A stretch of DNA of 64,000 nucleotides from positions 62,001-126,000 of the forward strand of contig CANLMQ010000017.1 of NCBI GenBank assembly GCA_947492175.1, given 5' to 3'. The stretch comes from an uncultured Draconibacterium sp. Its GTDB lineage: Bacteria > Bacteroidota > Bacteroidia > Bacteroidales > Prolixibacteraceae. Below are positions 17,749 through 26,010 of the stretch, in pieces. Position 1 is the first letter of the stretch; each line of letters opens with the position of its first letter. The notes beneath the pieces are model-generated. The model did no database searches, had not been told where the DNA came from, and saw nothing but the letters and a program-made list of their open reading frames with translations. Made by a program: the position numbers and the translations under genes.

Positions 17749-19053
17749 TTAATACCTGCTGCGATAAATAGCCATCGAAAATTCCGGACCAGGCAATACA
17801 AACTGATCGCTGTCGGCAAAACGCCACGAGAAATCCATTCTTATTCTTGATTTGGAATTGAGTTGCGAAAACCACGACATGTAAGGAACAAAGTTGTGAC
17901 TTAGCGAACCAACATCCTCGAAACCGTTGATCTCAATTGCCGGTACATATTTAACTCCAAAATCGAATTGACTTTTCAACCTGGAATAGTAACTCCACCC
18001 CAGCATTACTTCTGCCAGCATCCAATCCTGCTTTTTATAGCGGTTATAATTTAGTTTTATACTCAGGTTACGGTTCCAGTTTACATTCTTGTACCTGGCA
18101 TTGTCATACTGAATAAATCCACCATAAACAAAATCAGGTTCCCGGTTATAATATTTAAAGAAAGGGCCCAATTCAAAACGGCTTCCCTCAAAACGCGGAT
18201 CAAACTCACTAAACTGCCATTCTGCCTCCATAGCCTCGGGCGATGCCAGCATCAGTGTGGTTTTAATATAATCTACCACCTGTAACATCTCCTTGTCGTA
18301 AGTGCGCCCCGTTTTAACATCCCGGTTATGTTTTATATTGGCAATTAGTTGTGCAAATTGTGCAATCTCGAAATCAGAAAATATTCGCCCCGGATAATAC
18401 TTTTCCAATAAATAATGCGCAGTCATTAAATGGTTCATCGGACTTAAACGACCGGCTCCCCACCCGACTTTGGTTTGAAAACCATATCGGAAACGATTTT
18501 CAAGATTACTGTCATCCAAATCAGTAACCACTCCCAGCGAATCAACAGATGTTCCTTTTAGATTCTGCTGATAGACATCGAAACGTCCCCAGCCATTTAC
18601 TGTAATAAGTGTATAACTTTTCGGGTCGTAATAAATACGGTTTGAATAATTGATGCTGGCCGAGGTTCGAATTCCATAAAAGTTCTGATCGGCATCAGTA
18701 TTCGCAACAAACGAACTGTCAATCCAGTCGCCGTAGCCTCCCAATGCTCCTATTTCAACGGCATAATTAATTTGCTCCTGCTTATAATCCAACAAATTCC
18801 AGTATTGGTTCCCGTACCTGAACTTGGCATTCAACAATGTCCGGGTTTCATCAAATCGGGTTTCATCGGTTAATAATTCCTCCCGTTCTTTACTGACATC
18901 AAAAACAACTCCCGACATTAGTTCCTGCTTTTTAAACGAAACCACTGAGTTATTTATATTTGTTTCCTGAGCACTTAACGAAGCAACCCCTATAAACAGG
19001 ATAAGCACTGCCAAGCTTAAATATTTTCTTATTTGTTTTCTCATTTTCGGCAT
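17749..19053 (-). CDS. Exported beta-barrel-like protein, function unknown (paralogue 2)
   Basis: Protein of 434 residues with an N-terminal signal (YLSLAVLILFIGVASLSAQ). Like the protein from 14982-16313 it has a Tyr/Asn-rich strand-forming N-terminal half, then VGWGAGRLSPMNH leading into a helical insert (SDFEIAQFAQLIANIKHNRD, YDKEMLQVVDYIKTT), then a second strand-rich half ending in aromatic/basic residues. Shared order and the motifs G-x-G-x-GR and E-I-x-F-A-Q-x-I suggest a common family of outer-membrane proteins. The sequence identity is low. Role unknown. Confidence 0.75.
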   Translation of the reverse strand: MPKMRKQIRKYLSLAVLILFIGVASLSAQETNINNSVVSFKKQELMSGVVFDVSKEREELLTDETRFDETRTLLNAKFRYGNQYWNLLDYKQEQINYAVEIGALGGYGDWIDSSFVANTDADQNFYGIRTSASINYSNRIYYDPKSYTLITVNGWGRFDVYQQNLKGTSVDSLGVVTDLDDSNLENRFRYGFQTKVGWGAGRLSPMNHLMTAHYLLEKYYPGRIFSDFEIAQFAQLIANIKHNRDVKTGRTYDKEMLQVVDYIKTTLMLASPEAMEAEWQFSEFDPRFEGSRFELGPFFKYYNREPDFVYGGFIQYDNARYKNVNWNRNLSIKLNYNRYKKQDWMLAEVMLGWSYYSRLKSQFDFGVKYVPAIEINGFEDVGSLSHNFVPYMSWFSQLNSKSRIRMDFSWRFADSDQFVLPGPEFSMAIYRSRY

Positions 19054-19156
19054 TCAAAATAAAACGTAAAGAAAGTAAACCTTCAATAAACTATCATTAT
19101 GTTCCGGTTAATAAAAGTTAAGAGGACTTAATTTACCAGCGATAAAATTTCTTGTT

Positions 19157-19188
19157 TTTGCGCATCACAAAAGGTTTGGTTAGCTTTG
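19157..19188 (+). promoter_or_regulatory. Promoter of panB (-33 TTTG, -7 TAGCTTTG)
   Basis: TTTG at 19157-19160 and TAGCTTTG at 19181-19188 are 20 nt apart, an exact match to the Bacteroidota housekeeping promoter. The panB start codon is 25 nt past the -7 element. Confidence 0.7.
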
Positions 19189-19213
19189 TATCCTATTTTC
19201 ATTAAAAACAGAC

Positions 19214-20029
19214 ATGTCAGTACATAGCGAAATAAGAAAAGTAACCACACACCGCTTATCGGAAATGAAATTGCGGGGTGAAAAAATATCGATGTTAACA
19301 TCGTACGATTACAGTATGGCACAACTGGTTGATGAAGCCGGAGTGGATGTAATTTTAGTAGGAGATTCAGCATCGAATGTGATGGCAGGCCACGAAACAA
19401 CCCTACCCATTACATTAAATGAAATGATTTACCACGGAGCATCGGTGGTTCGTGCAGTAAAGCGTGCACATGTGGTTGTAGATCTTCCCTTTGGTACCTA
19501 CCAGGGAAATTCGCGCGAAGCCCTGGGGTCAGCAATTCGCATAATGAAGGAAACAGCTGCCGATTCGGTAAAACTGGAAGGTGGAGAAGAGGTAATTGAA
19601 TCGGTAAAACGTATTCTTTCTGCCGGTATTCCCGTTATGGGACACCTCGGATTAATGCCGCAATCTATTCATAAATTTGGGACCTACACGGTTCGTGCAA
19701 AAGCTGAAGCTGAAGCCGAGAAATTAATCAGCGATGCAAAATTGCTGGAAGAAGCCGGTTGCTATGCCATTGTTTTAGAAAAAATACCTGCCGAACTGGG
19801 ACAACGAGTTGCTTCTGCACTTAAAATTCCGGTAATTGGAATTGGTGCCGGAGGTGCTGTTGACGGCCAGGTACTTGTTCTGCACGATATGCTGGGAATT
19901 ACACAACAATTTTCACCTCGTTTTTTAAGAAGGTACCACAATCTGGCAGCCGAAATTAAAGGTGCAGTCGGAAATTATATCAACGATGTAAAATCGCAGG
20001 ATTTTCCGAATGAGAAAGAACAGTATTAG
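19214..20029 (+). CDS. panB: 3-methyl-2-oxobutanoate hydroxymethyltransferase
   Basis: First step of pantothenate synthesis: transfers a hydroxymethyl group from methylene-tetrahydrofolate to ketoisovalerate to give ketopantoate. The 271-residue protein has the family motifs LTSYDYSMAQLVDEAG, ILVGDSASNVMAGH, DLPFGTYQ, VKLEGGEE, MGHLGLMPQS, and IGIGAGGAVDGQVLVLHDMLG with the acid and metal-binding residues. Length is normal. A consensus promoter lies just upstream. The pseudouridine synthase gene follows after 30 nt. Confidence 0.97.
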   Translation: MSVHSEIRKVTTHRLSEMKLRGEKISMLTSYDYSMAQLVDEAGVDVILVGDSASNVMAGHETTLPITLNEMIYHGASVVRAVKRAHVVVDLPFGTYQGNSREALGSAIRIMKETAADSVKLEGGEEVIESVKRILSAGIPVMGHLGLMPQSIHKFGTYTVRAKAEAEAEKLISDAKLLEEAGCYAIVLEKIPAELGQRVASALKIPVIGIGAGGAVDGQVLVLHDMLGITQQFSPRFLRRYHNLAAEIKGAVGNYINDVKSQDFPNEKEQY

Positions 20030-20059
20030 TTCAGAGTTTAGTGTTCAAAGTGTAGAGTT

Positions 20060-20767
20060 GTGGAGGTAATATACGAGGATAACCATATTATTGCAATCAA
20101 TAAAGCTTGCGGAGAAGTTGTACAGGGCGACAAAACCGGCGACGAAACCATACTTGACAAAGTAAAGCACTTTCTTAAGGTAAAGTACAACAAACCCGGG
20201 AATGTTTATTTGGGGCTTCCTCATCGTATTGACCGACCCACCAGCGGGCTACTTGTGCTTGCCAAAACCAGCAAGGTGCTGCCCCGCTTAAACAAACTCT
20301 TTCAAACTAAAAGTGCCGTAAAAAAAGTTTATTGGGCGGTGGTAGATAAACGTCCGCCCAAATATTCTGATACGCTTGAAAATTACCTCGTAAAAAACGA
20401 AGAAAGAAACAAAAGCTACGTTACCGAAAAATCGGCTCGGGACGCCAAATATGCCAGTTTAACCTATCGTCATGTGGCCAGTATTGAACGGTATCATTTG
20501 CTTGAAGTGGAAATTCATACAGGACGCCACCACCAAATCAGGGTTCAGTTAAAACAATTGGGACTTCATATTAAAGGCGATTTAAAATACGGTGCGGCAC
20601 GTTCGAATAAAAACAAAGGCATTCATCTGCACGCCCGAAGAGTTGAAATGATTCACCCGGTAAGAAAAGAACCATTAATTATTTGTGCCGATCCTCCAAA
20701 AGATCCGGTGTGGGATGAATTCATGAAAATATTTAAGGCAGGCAAATTCAGTCCGGTGGAAGTATAA
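20060..20767 (+). CDS. RluA-family pseudouridine synthase
   Basis: Converts uridine to pseudouridine in rRNA or tRNA. The protein has 235 residues and starts with GTG at 20060. The catalytic motif is LPHRIDRPTSGLLVLAKT with its Asp; the family element GRHHQIRVQLKQLG follows at about 157-170. There is no N-terminal S4 domain, so it resembles the short RluA/TruC-type enzymes. The target base is unknown. It is probably co-transcribed with panB. Confidence 0.92.
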   Translation: MEVIYEDNHIIAINKACGEVVQGDKTGDETILDKVKHFLKVKYNKPGNVYLGLPHRIDRPTSGLLVLAKTSKVLPRLNKLFQTKSAVKKVYWAVVDKRPPKYSDTLENYLVKNEERNKSYVTEKSARDAKYASLTYRHVASIERYHLLEVEIHTGRHHQIRVQLKQLGLHIKGDLKYGAARSNKNKGIHLHARRVEMIHPVRKEPLIICADPPKDPVWDEFMKIFKAGKFSPVEV

Positions 20768-20836
20768 GAGATTGATAGAAGATTATCACTCAACATTATT
20801 GACGTATAGAAAATTCTTGCACTGTCAATCTGCCCC

Positions 20837-21319
20837 CTATCGCAGCGCATCAGGCTTAAACGCAAATGGGAGTAAATTGTCGGCACCTTCCACTACCTGA
20901 ATACGTTTTCGTCCATCCATAATTATTCGTATGTGTTGTTTGTATCTTGATTCTGTTTCTACCAAAACCTGCCGGCAAGATCCACAGGGCTGGGCTGGTC
21001 CGTCAATTAGTCCCGTTGAATTTTTTGCGGTAACGGCAATAGCTTTCACTCCAACTTTTGGATACATCGAATTGGCATAAAACAGGGCAACACGCTCGGC
21101 ACACAAGCCATCTGTAAGATCTGCATTCTCCTGATTGCTGCCTTTTATAATCTCACCATTCTCCAGCAATAACGCCGCTCCCACACAAAACTTGGAATAG
21201 GGTGCGTAAGCATTACCGGCTGCTTCGCGCGCAGCCAACAACAATTTCTGATCGGTTTCGGGTAGTTCTACCACTGCTTCATATTCATAAACCCTTATCT
21301 GCAACTCTTTAATTCGCAT
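20837..21319 (-). CDS. cdd: Cytidine deaminase
   Basis: Zinc enzyme that deaminates cytidine and deoxycytidine in pyrimidine salvage. I place the start at the ATG at 21319 (MRIKELQIRV), giving 160 residues, because the longer frame starts with TTG and overlaps the -7-like element TACATTTG at 21336-21343. Zinc ligands are in GLCAERVALF and PCGSCRQVLVE, and the substrate motif AYAPYSKFCVGAALL is present. The gene stands alone, convergent with the pseudouridine synthase gene. Confidence 0.95.
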   Translation of the reverse strand: MRIKELQIRVYEYEAVVELPETDQKLLLAAREAAGNAYAPYSKFCVGAALLLENGEIIKGSNQENADLTDGLCAERVALFYANSMYPKVGVKAIAVTAKNSTGLIDGPAQPCGSCRQVLVETESRYKQHIRIIMDGRKRIQVVEGADNLLPFAFKPDALR

Positions 21320-21335
21320 ACTAAGCTTTTTAGCC

Positions 21336-21343
21336 AAATGTAC
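21336..21343 (-). promoter_or_regulatory. Candidate -7 element of cdd
   Basis: On the minus strand this reads TACATTTG, a full match to TAnnTTTG, 16 nt ahead of the chosen ATG. No -33 TTTG is found at the proper spacing. It supports the shorter start for cdd. Confidence 0.4.
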
Positions 21344-21458
21344 AATTTTCAGTCAATAGTTGTTTACTCACGACATTTTGTTTATAAAAAATTTCGCTAC
21401 TAAAATACTTTTCCAACAAAGCCGTTATTTTTGAAATCATTTTTAGCAAATAGTAAAC

Positions 21459-22394
21459 ATGAGGTATATTTCGTTATTCACTTTATTTATTTTTTTAACT
21501 GTTGTTTCGTATTCTCAAATATCGCGCGAAGAATATATTAAACGCTGGCAATTAATGGCGATAGAGGAAATGAACCGCAGCGGAATTCCGGCAAGTATTA
21601 CAATTGCGCAGGGATGTTTGGAATCGGGTAATGGAAACAGCGAACTCTCAAAAAAATCGAACAATCACTTTGGAATTAAATGTAAAAAAGGTTGGAAAGG
21701 TAAAAAGGTATATTACGACGATGATGCAAAAGATGAGTGTTTTCGAAAGTACCGAACAGCTGAAGATTCGTATATCGATCATACCAATTTTTTAATGAGC
21801 AATCCGCGTTATGGTTCCTTATTTGATTTAAAACCTACCGATTACAAAGGCTGGGCAAAAGGATTAAAAAAAGCCGGATATGCCACTGCCCACGACTACG
21901 ACAAACGTTTGATCAAAATAATTGAGGAAAATAAACTTCACCGCCTCGATCAGAAAATGACTTACCGGGAGTTGGCCGTTTTTGAGCAGCAAAGTGTTAG
22001 CGACAAAATTTCAACATCTACTTCCATAAATCCTTACAGTTCGCATAAAATTGTAAAATTTAACGGGCTTAAAGCCGTAGTGATCCGTGAGGGAGAAACC
22101 TACGAAATGCTTGCCCAGGAATTTGGATTGAGCGACTGGGAATTGTACAAGTTTAACGACCACCGTGCCGGATATCGTCCTGTTGCCAACGAGGTGGTTT
22201 ATGTTCAAGCCAAAAAGAACAAAGCATCGAAAAAAGAAAAACAAAGCCACAAGGTTTTGGCGGGAGAAAGTATACACTACATTTCGCAGATGTACGGACT
22301 CAAGCTAAAACCACTATACAAACGCAACCGAATAAAACCCGGACACAAGCTTCGTCCCGGACAAATTATTTCTTTACGAAAAAAGATAAGATAG
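21459..22394 (+). CDS. Exported glucosaminidase with LysM repeats
   Basis: Peptidoglycan hydrolase of 311 residues. A signal peptide (YISLFTLFIFLTVVSYSQ) is followed by a mannosyl-glycoprotein endo-beta-N-acetylglucosaminidase-like domain at about 22-150 (ASITIAQGCLESGNGNSELS with the catalytic Glu, and NNHFGIKCKKGWKG). Two LysM modules follow, one at about 205-250 (EGETYEMLAQEFGLSDWELY) and one at about 265-308 (AGESIHYISQMYGLKLKPLY), which anchor the enzyme to the cell wall. Closest in form to FlgJ-like Bacteroidota autolysins. A hairpin terminator follows. Confidence 0.93.
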   Translation: MRYISLFTLFIFLTVVSYSQISREEYIKRWQLMAIEEMNRSGIPASITIAQGCLESGNGNSELSKKSNNHFGIKCKKGWKGKKVYYDDDAKDECFRKYRTAEDSYIDHTNFLMSNPRYGSLFDLKPTDYKGWAKGLKKAGYATAHDYDKRLIKIIEENKLHRLDQKMTYRELAVFEQQSVSDKISTSTSINPYSSHKIVKFNGLKAVVIREGETYEMLAQEFGLSDWELYKFNDHRAGYRPVANEVVYVQAKKNKASKKEKQSHKVLAGESIHYISQMYGLKLKPLYKRNRIKPGHKLRPGQIISLRKKIR

Positions 22395-22402
22395 ATAATT
22401 TG

Positions 22403-22431
22403 GCCGGATTCCCTGTTTTTGGGATTCCGGC
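22403..22431 (+). terminator. Hairpin after the glucosaminidase gene
   Basis: GCCGGATTCCC at 22403-22413 pairs with GGGATTCCGGC at 22421-22431 with one mismatch and a 7-nt loop. No clear T-tract follows, so it is a probable but not classical terminator. It lies 9 nt past the stop codon. Confidence 0.5.
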
Positions 22432-22510
22432 AGATTGAATTTCTGAATAGAATGAAACCTTTAGTGTCTTTCTGAAAAAAGCAGTTTTCTTAATCTTTCT
22501 ATTGTTTATA

Positions 22511-22933
22511 CTATACAGCTTTTTCGGCAAATCCTAAAACATAACCGTTTATATCTTTCAGATAAAACTCCTGCATACCATACCAGGTGGTTTTTAACTC
22601 TGTCAATTGCAGGTTTTCATTTTTCAATGTGTCGTAAAAGTCTTTTATTCCTTCAATATCCATATAAAACGATACACTGGCTCCAATGGGCAATCCTGCC
22701 ATAAATTCAACATCTTGTTTAAAACTGTCAGAACGTTGAAAAAAGAGTTCCACATTGTCTTTCTGTACCATTGCGTAAACATATTCTTTGTTTTCGGCAA
22801 ATGTTTGTTCAATACCATCCTGGCTTTCAGGCACAGCCATAACCAACTTAAAACCAAAATACTTCGAATAAAAATCAACCGTTTCTTTAATATTGTTTAC
22901 TTCAAAATTCGGAGTAAGTTTACTTGCTTTCAT
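22511..22933 (-). CDS. VOC-superfamily (glyoxalase/bleomycin-resistance fold) protein
   Basis: Small metalloprotein fold of 140 residues with two beta-alpha-beta-beta-beta modules: PNFEVNNIKETVDFYSKYFG at the start and YMDIEGIKDFYDTLKNENL in the second half, ending with YLKDINGYVLGFAE. The exact reaction or ligand cannot be read; such proteins include dioxygenases, isomerases and drug-binding proteins. It is the last gene of a three-gene minus-strand run after the AraC regulator, 31 nt away. Confidence 0.85.
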   Translation of the reverse strand: MKASKLTPNFEVNNIKETVDFYSKYFGFKLVMAVPESQDGIEQTFAENKEYVYAMVQKDNVELFFQRSDSFKQDVEFMAGLPIGASVSFYMDIEGIKDFYDTLKNENLQLTELKTTWYGMQEFYLKDINGYVLGFAEKAV

Positions 22934-22964
22934 AATCTTAATTTTTAAAATTTATTCAGCAAAA

Positions 22965-23708
22965 TTACCCGGGCTTTATGGTTGATAATTGTAAAAATCG
23001 GTCATCTTCATTTTTCGAAAGTTTTGCCGGAGTGGTTCCCGTATACTTTTTTACCTCTTTAATAAAATGAGCCTGGTCGAAATAATCTTTTTGAGGAAAT
23101 AGTTCTCCATTGGAAATGTCGCGGTAAGATGACCTGCAACGAACAATATTTAAGAATTCTTTTAACGGAAAGCCAAATTGATTGTTGAAATAACGGTTGA
23201 TTTGCCGGCTGCTCCAAAACACTTTTTTTGAAAGACCTTCAACCGACAAAGAATCGTTTCCGTAAATTAAATCGAACAGGTTTAATTTTCTCTTGTCAAT
23301 TTCTGACAAATATTTAATCGAGATATTCAGTTTGTGGGTAATGTCTGAGACAAAATTTTCAAATTCATCTGTTCTATAGGTGTCAATGCTCCAATAACTA
23401 TGGGGTAATTGTTTGGTTGTATCTAAAATTGATCTGATTTCCTGCCTGAACAAATACTCTGCAGCCAAAAGCTTAAACCGAATTGCAAAATACCTGGTTG
23501 ATTTTGGAGCCGACACATTTATTGGTTTTGTCCAGACTCCTGTAAGCATAACGGTTTTCAAAACTTCATTTTCAAATGTTGCAATCAAGTCAAAATATCC
23601 ATCGGGCAGAATGGTGTGATTTTGCTCAGCATCGGAGGTTTCATATTCCCAAAAACACTGTACAAAGTGGTTTAAAAATCCGTTTGGCTTAATTTCGCGG
23701 TATTTCAT
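22965..23708 (-). CDS. AraC-family transcriptional regulator
   Basis: Protein of 247 residues. An N-terminal cupin-like sensing part (DUF6597 type, NHTILPDGYFDLIATFE) precedes a C-terminal AraC DNA-binding domain with a first helix-turn-helix LSKKVFWSSRQINRYFNNQF and a second ending KKYTGTTPAKLSKN. It lies between the hydrolase gene (5 nt upstream) and the VOC gene and probably controls this small operon. The inducer is unknown. Confidence 0.88.
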   Translation of the reverse strand: MKYREIKPNGFLNHFVQCFWEYETSDAEQNHTILPDGYFDLIATFENEVLKTVMLTGVWTKPINVSAPKSTRYFAIRFKLLAAEYLFRQEIRSILDTTKQLPHSYWSIDTYRTDEFENFVSDITHKLNISIKYLSEIDKRKLNLFDLIYGNDSLSVEGLSKKVFWSSRQINRYFNNQFGFPLKEFLNIVRCRSSYRDISNGELFPQKDYFDQAHFIKEVKKYTGTTPAKLSKNEDDRFLQLSTIKPG

Positions 23709-23713
23709 TCAAT

Positions 23714-24466
23714 TTAATTACTTCGTATTTTAATTTTGATAATCTTAAAAAACTCATCCTTATTCGAAAGCATTGCCGGATGATTTCCGTTATCAAACAT
23801 ATGTATTTCCAGCCTTTCATTTTTTTTCTTTAAATCTGCGTATATTTTATCAAGATGATTACAATATTCATCTTTCATACTACCAGTTAAAAGTGCCGGA
23901 ACGCTTAATTCTGATATTTCACGATGAAAAAAGGATTTACCTGTTTTCGAAAATTCAATATTCACCTTTGTATCTAAATCTACGATTGTTTTCCAATCTG
24001 AACCGTGACAGTACCACCAAAAAAGTTTTGCCAATAATTTCTTTTTATCTTTTTCTCTGTCAGATGCTATTGATTCAATATATGAAGGCAACGGAAATTC
24101 TCCTTCAAAACTGTCTGCAACTAGAAACTTTATTTTCTGTGGATGTTCCAGTCCCAGGTTAATAGCTACCAATGCTCCTCCACTTGTGCCTATTACCGAA
24201 ACCTTTTCAAGTTTTAGTTCTTCAATTAAAGCATTTGTTACTTTTGAATTATAAAACCAAAAGTCAGTTTCAAATTTCTCTAACCTGTCAGATTTTCCAT
24301 GCCCGGGAAAATCAATTGTTATAACCTGAAAATCTTTCGAATATTTATTAATAAGCGTACTAAACATTCGCGATGAAGCAGTATTTCCATGTAATAGTAA
24401 AACAGGTTCTCCTTTCCCTTTTACCCTGTAATATATTTTCTTTTTGTCGAACTCAAAATATGCCAT
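23714..24466 (-). CDS. Alpha/beta-fold hydrolase
   Basis: Protein of 250 residues. It shows the oxyanion motif LLHGNTASS, the nucleophile elbow GTSGGALVA with Ser at about residue 94, a conserved DFPGHGKSDR strand and a C-terminal catalytic His in DNGNHPA. There is no signal peptide, so the enzyme is cytosolic. The substrate is unknown. It heads the operon with the AraC and VOC genes. The segment directly upstream (24485-24610) is an attC-like repeat, so this gene begins exactly at a cassette-like boundary. Confidence 0.88.
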   Translation of the reverse strand: MAYFEFDKKKIYYRVKGKGEPVLLLHGNTASSRMFSTLINKYSKDFQVITIDFPGHGKSDRLEKFETDFWFYNSKVTNALIEELKLEKVSVIGTSGGALVAINLGLEHPQKIKFLVADSFEGEFPLPSYIESIASDREKDKKKLLAKLFWWYCHGSDWKTIVDLDTKVNIEFSKTGKSFFHREISELSVPALLTGSMKDEYCNHLDKIYADLKKKNERLEIHMFDNGNHPAMLSNKDEFFKIIKIKIRSN

Positions 24467-24484
24467 TTGTCGCGTCTTTTAATT

Positions 24485-24620
24485 GCCCTTTAACGTTTGG
24501 GTTAAGTTTTTTTAGCGGATTTCGGGGAGCATTAACATCCGGTAGGCCTGAACAGCGATGCGAGAATCCGAAGTTGGCGTACCACCGAACCCCGCCCTGC
24601 AATATGTACTGGGTTAACAC
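24485..24620 (-). repeat. attC-like repeat A closing a one-gene cassette
   Basis: Read on the minus strand, the segment after the orphan gene begins TTAACCCAGTACATATTGC and ends AAACGTTAAAGGGC. The core 24557-24610 matches the core of repeat B (57079-57131) at about 45 of 54 positions, including AGTACATATTGCA, GCGGGGTT, GCCAACT and TCTCGCATC. A GCGGGGTTCGG arm and a CCCCGAAATCCGC arm give an imperfect palindrome. The same boundary word ACGTTAAAGSC also occurs on the other side of the orphan gene at 25341-25351. Confidence 0.6.
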
Positions 24621-24626
24621 CTGGTT

Positions 24627-25325
24627 TTATTTTCTTTCATATTTTCTTTCATATTTTCTTTTAATATTCTCTTCCTCTTTTGCCTGAATCCTACGTAACC
24701 TATTGTAATCAATTTGGTCAAATAGTATGAAATTAACGAACTTCATAAAATCTTGATGCTCTTTTGTTGATAATCCTTCATTTATTAATCCGTCAATACA
24801 TGAATTTGGCGAGATGTAACAAATGACTTTGTGGGTTTCATTGTCATAGATTTCAACTACGATACTAGCAGGATCTCTTGAATAAAAGTCAGCAATATTC
24901 CCCTTATATGGCTTGCCACTTGCTACATATTTTAATTCTATCTCATCATGACTCGGAATCTTATTATTTATGAAACAGTTCAACCTAGCCTCAAATTCGC
25001 CCCAATCAATTGACCTTTTTATTGAGTCTTGAAATACAAAGCTTCTAGGTGAATTGTAGTCTTGATTGAAATACCCGAGCCTGTAATTCCATTTATTATC
25101 AAAATCTTTTGTGAATTGAATCACTTTGTCTGTTGTAAAAATATCAGACACCCAAACTCGTAATTCATATTGAATTGAGTCTGAAATGATTTTTCGCCCT
25201 ATTTCGGTTTCTATTGCCTCTTCGTAAATAGATTGCCCCATTTTCTCGGTAACAGAAAGTTCTTGTCCTTTTACATTTATAGCAGACAGAATTAAAATAA
25301 TTAATGTAAATACTTGTGTTTTCAT
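24627..25325 (-). CDS. Exported orphan protein in a cassette-like segment
   Basis: Protein of 232 residues with a signal peptide (VFTLIILILSAINVKGQ). I do not recognise a family. It contains two Cys (about 117 and 169), a repeated hint of D-S-I-Q-Y-E-L/D-S-I-K, and a highly charged tail ending KRKYERKYERK. The tail is encoded by a 12-nt tandem unit repeated about three times at 24627-24664. The gene has no operon partner and is bounded by matching CGTTAAAG words at 25341-25351 and 24485-24496, as in an integron-like gene cassette. Confidence 0.6.
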   Translation of the reverse strand: MKTQVFTLIILILSAINVKGQELSVTEKMGQSIYEEAIETEIGRKIISDSIQYELRVWVSDIFTTDKVIQFTKDFDNKWNYRLGYFNQDYNSPRSFVFQDSIKRSIDWGEFEARLNCFINNKIPSHDEIELKYVASGKPYKGNIADFYSRDPASIVVEIYDNETHKVICYISPNSCIDGLINEGLSTKEHQDFMKFVNFILFDQIDYNRLRRIQAKEEENIKRKYERKYERK

Positions 25326-25669
25326 CTCTGTTTCTAACTTGGCTTTAACGTATGTATAAGTGTTCGGTACACGCCCCCCTTATTGTCTTCATTCTGTGCA
25401 AACAGATGTCAACAGGCTGTATTCCTGTATATTTCCGGCAATTTTGCTGCTTATTATTCACAAGAGAAGTTTTCAATGTATCGGGCATTTTGTTGTTTTG
25501 TGCAATAAATGTAAACAATTATTAAGTAAACCAGCAGTTTTATCATATAAAATACTTATGCTCACTGGCTACTGGTCCGCAGGGATACAAGGAGCTTCCG
25601 CAGCCGTCAAAAGTATTTTCTCAACCTTTCGGACATCGGTTTACACAGTTAGTTGAACACTCTCGCTAG
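25326..25669. other. Gene-free stretch with cassette boundary and a degraded repeat unit
   Basis: The boundary word GGCTTTAACGT (25341-25351) starts the stretch. Around 25345-25360 GTGTTCGGTACAC forms a short palindrome. The last about 40 nt may be a decayed unit of the 41-bp array that follows. I see no gene. Confidence 0.4.
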
Positions 25670-25997
25670 GGCGAACAAAAAAAACATTAGAATTCATTTT
25701 CCCCGGGCGTTTGATGAAAAAAAATCATCAATTTTCATTTTCCGCCGCCGCGAGGTCCAAAAAAACGGTAAATTTTTATTTTCCCTCCGCGTTAAATCAA
25801 TTTAAACCGTTAGTTTTCATTTTCCGCCGGCGTTTGACGAAAAAAAATCATCAATATTCATTTCGACAGTTGTCGACACTAAAAAAAACGGTCAGATTCC
25901 ATCTCGACAGCCATCGGCAACAAGAAAAATTATGGATTAGACTGCCGACAGCGATTGGGAAAAACTCTGTCGACTTGTTGTTTCCATTATTGCCGCA
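25670..25997. repeat. Degenerate tandem array, period exactly 41 bp, about 8 units
   Basis: The anchor TCATTTT (with variants) starts at 25694, 25735, 25776, 25817, 25858, 25899 and 25940, always 41 nt apart. Each unit has the order: short GC word (about CCGCCGGCG or GACAGCC), TTGACG-like word, A-tract of 5-9, a CATCAAT or CGGTNAN word, then TTCATTTTC. Units at 25711 and 25834 share a long block (TTGAYGAAAAAAAATCATCA). Others are strongly diverged. 41 is not a multiple of 3, so the array is not coding despite an open frame crossing it. Confidence 0.85.
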
Positions 25998-26010
25998 ACC
26001 ATCCCGGCGC

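Noticed and set aside
20030..20058. AGTTTAGTGTTCAAAGTG-like words between panB and the pseudouridine synthase gene, considered as a regulatory repeat.
   Set aside because: Short, imperfect and of a common simple-repeat type; no structure or partner copy in the window.
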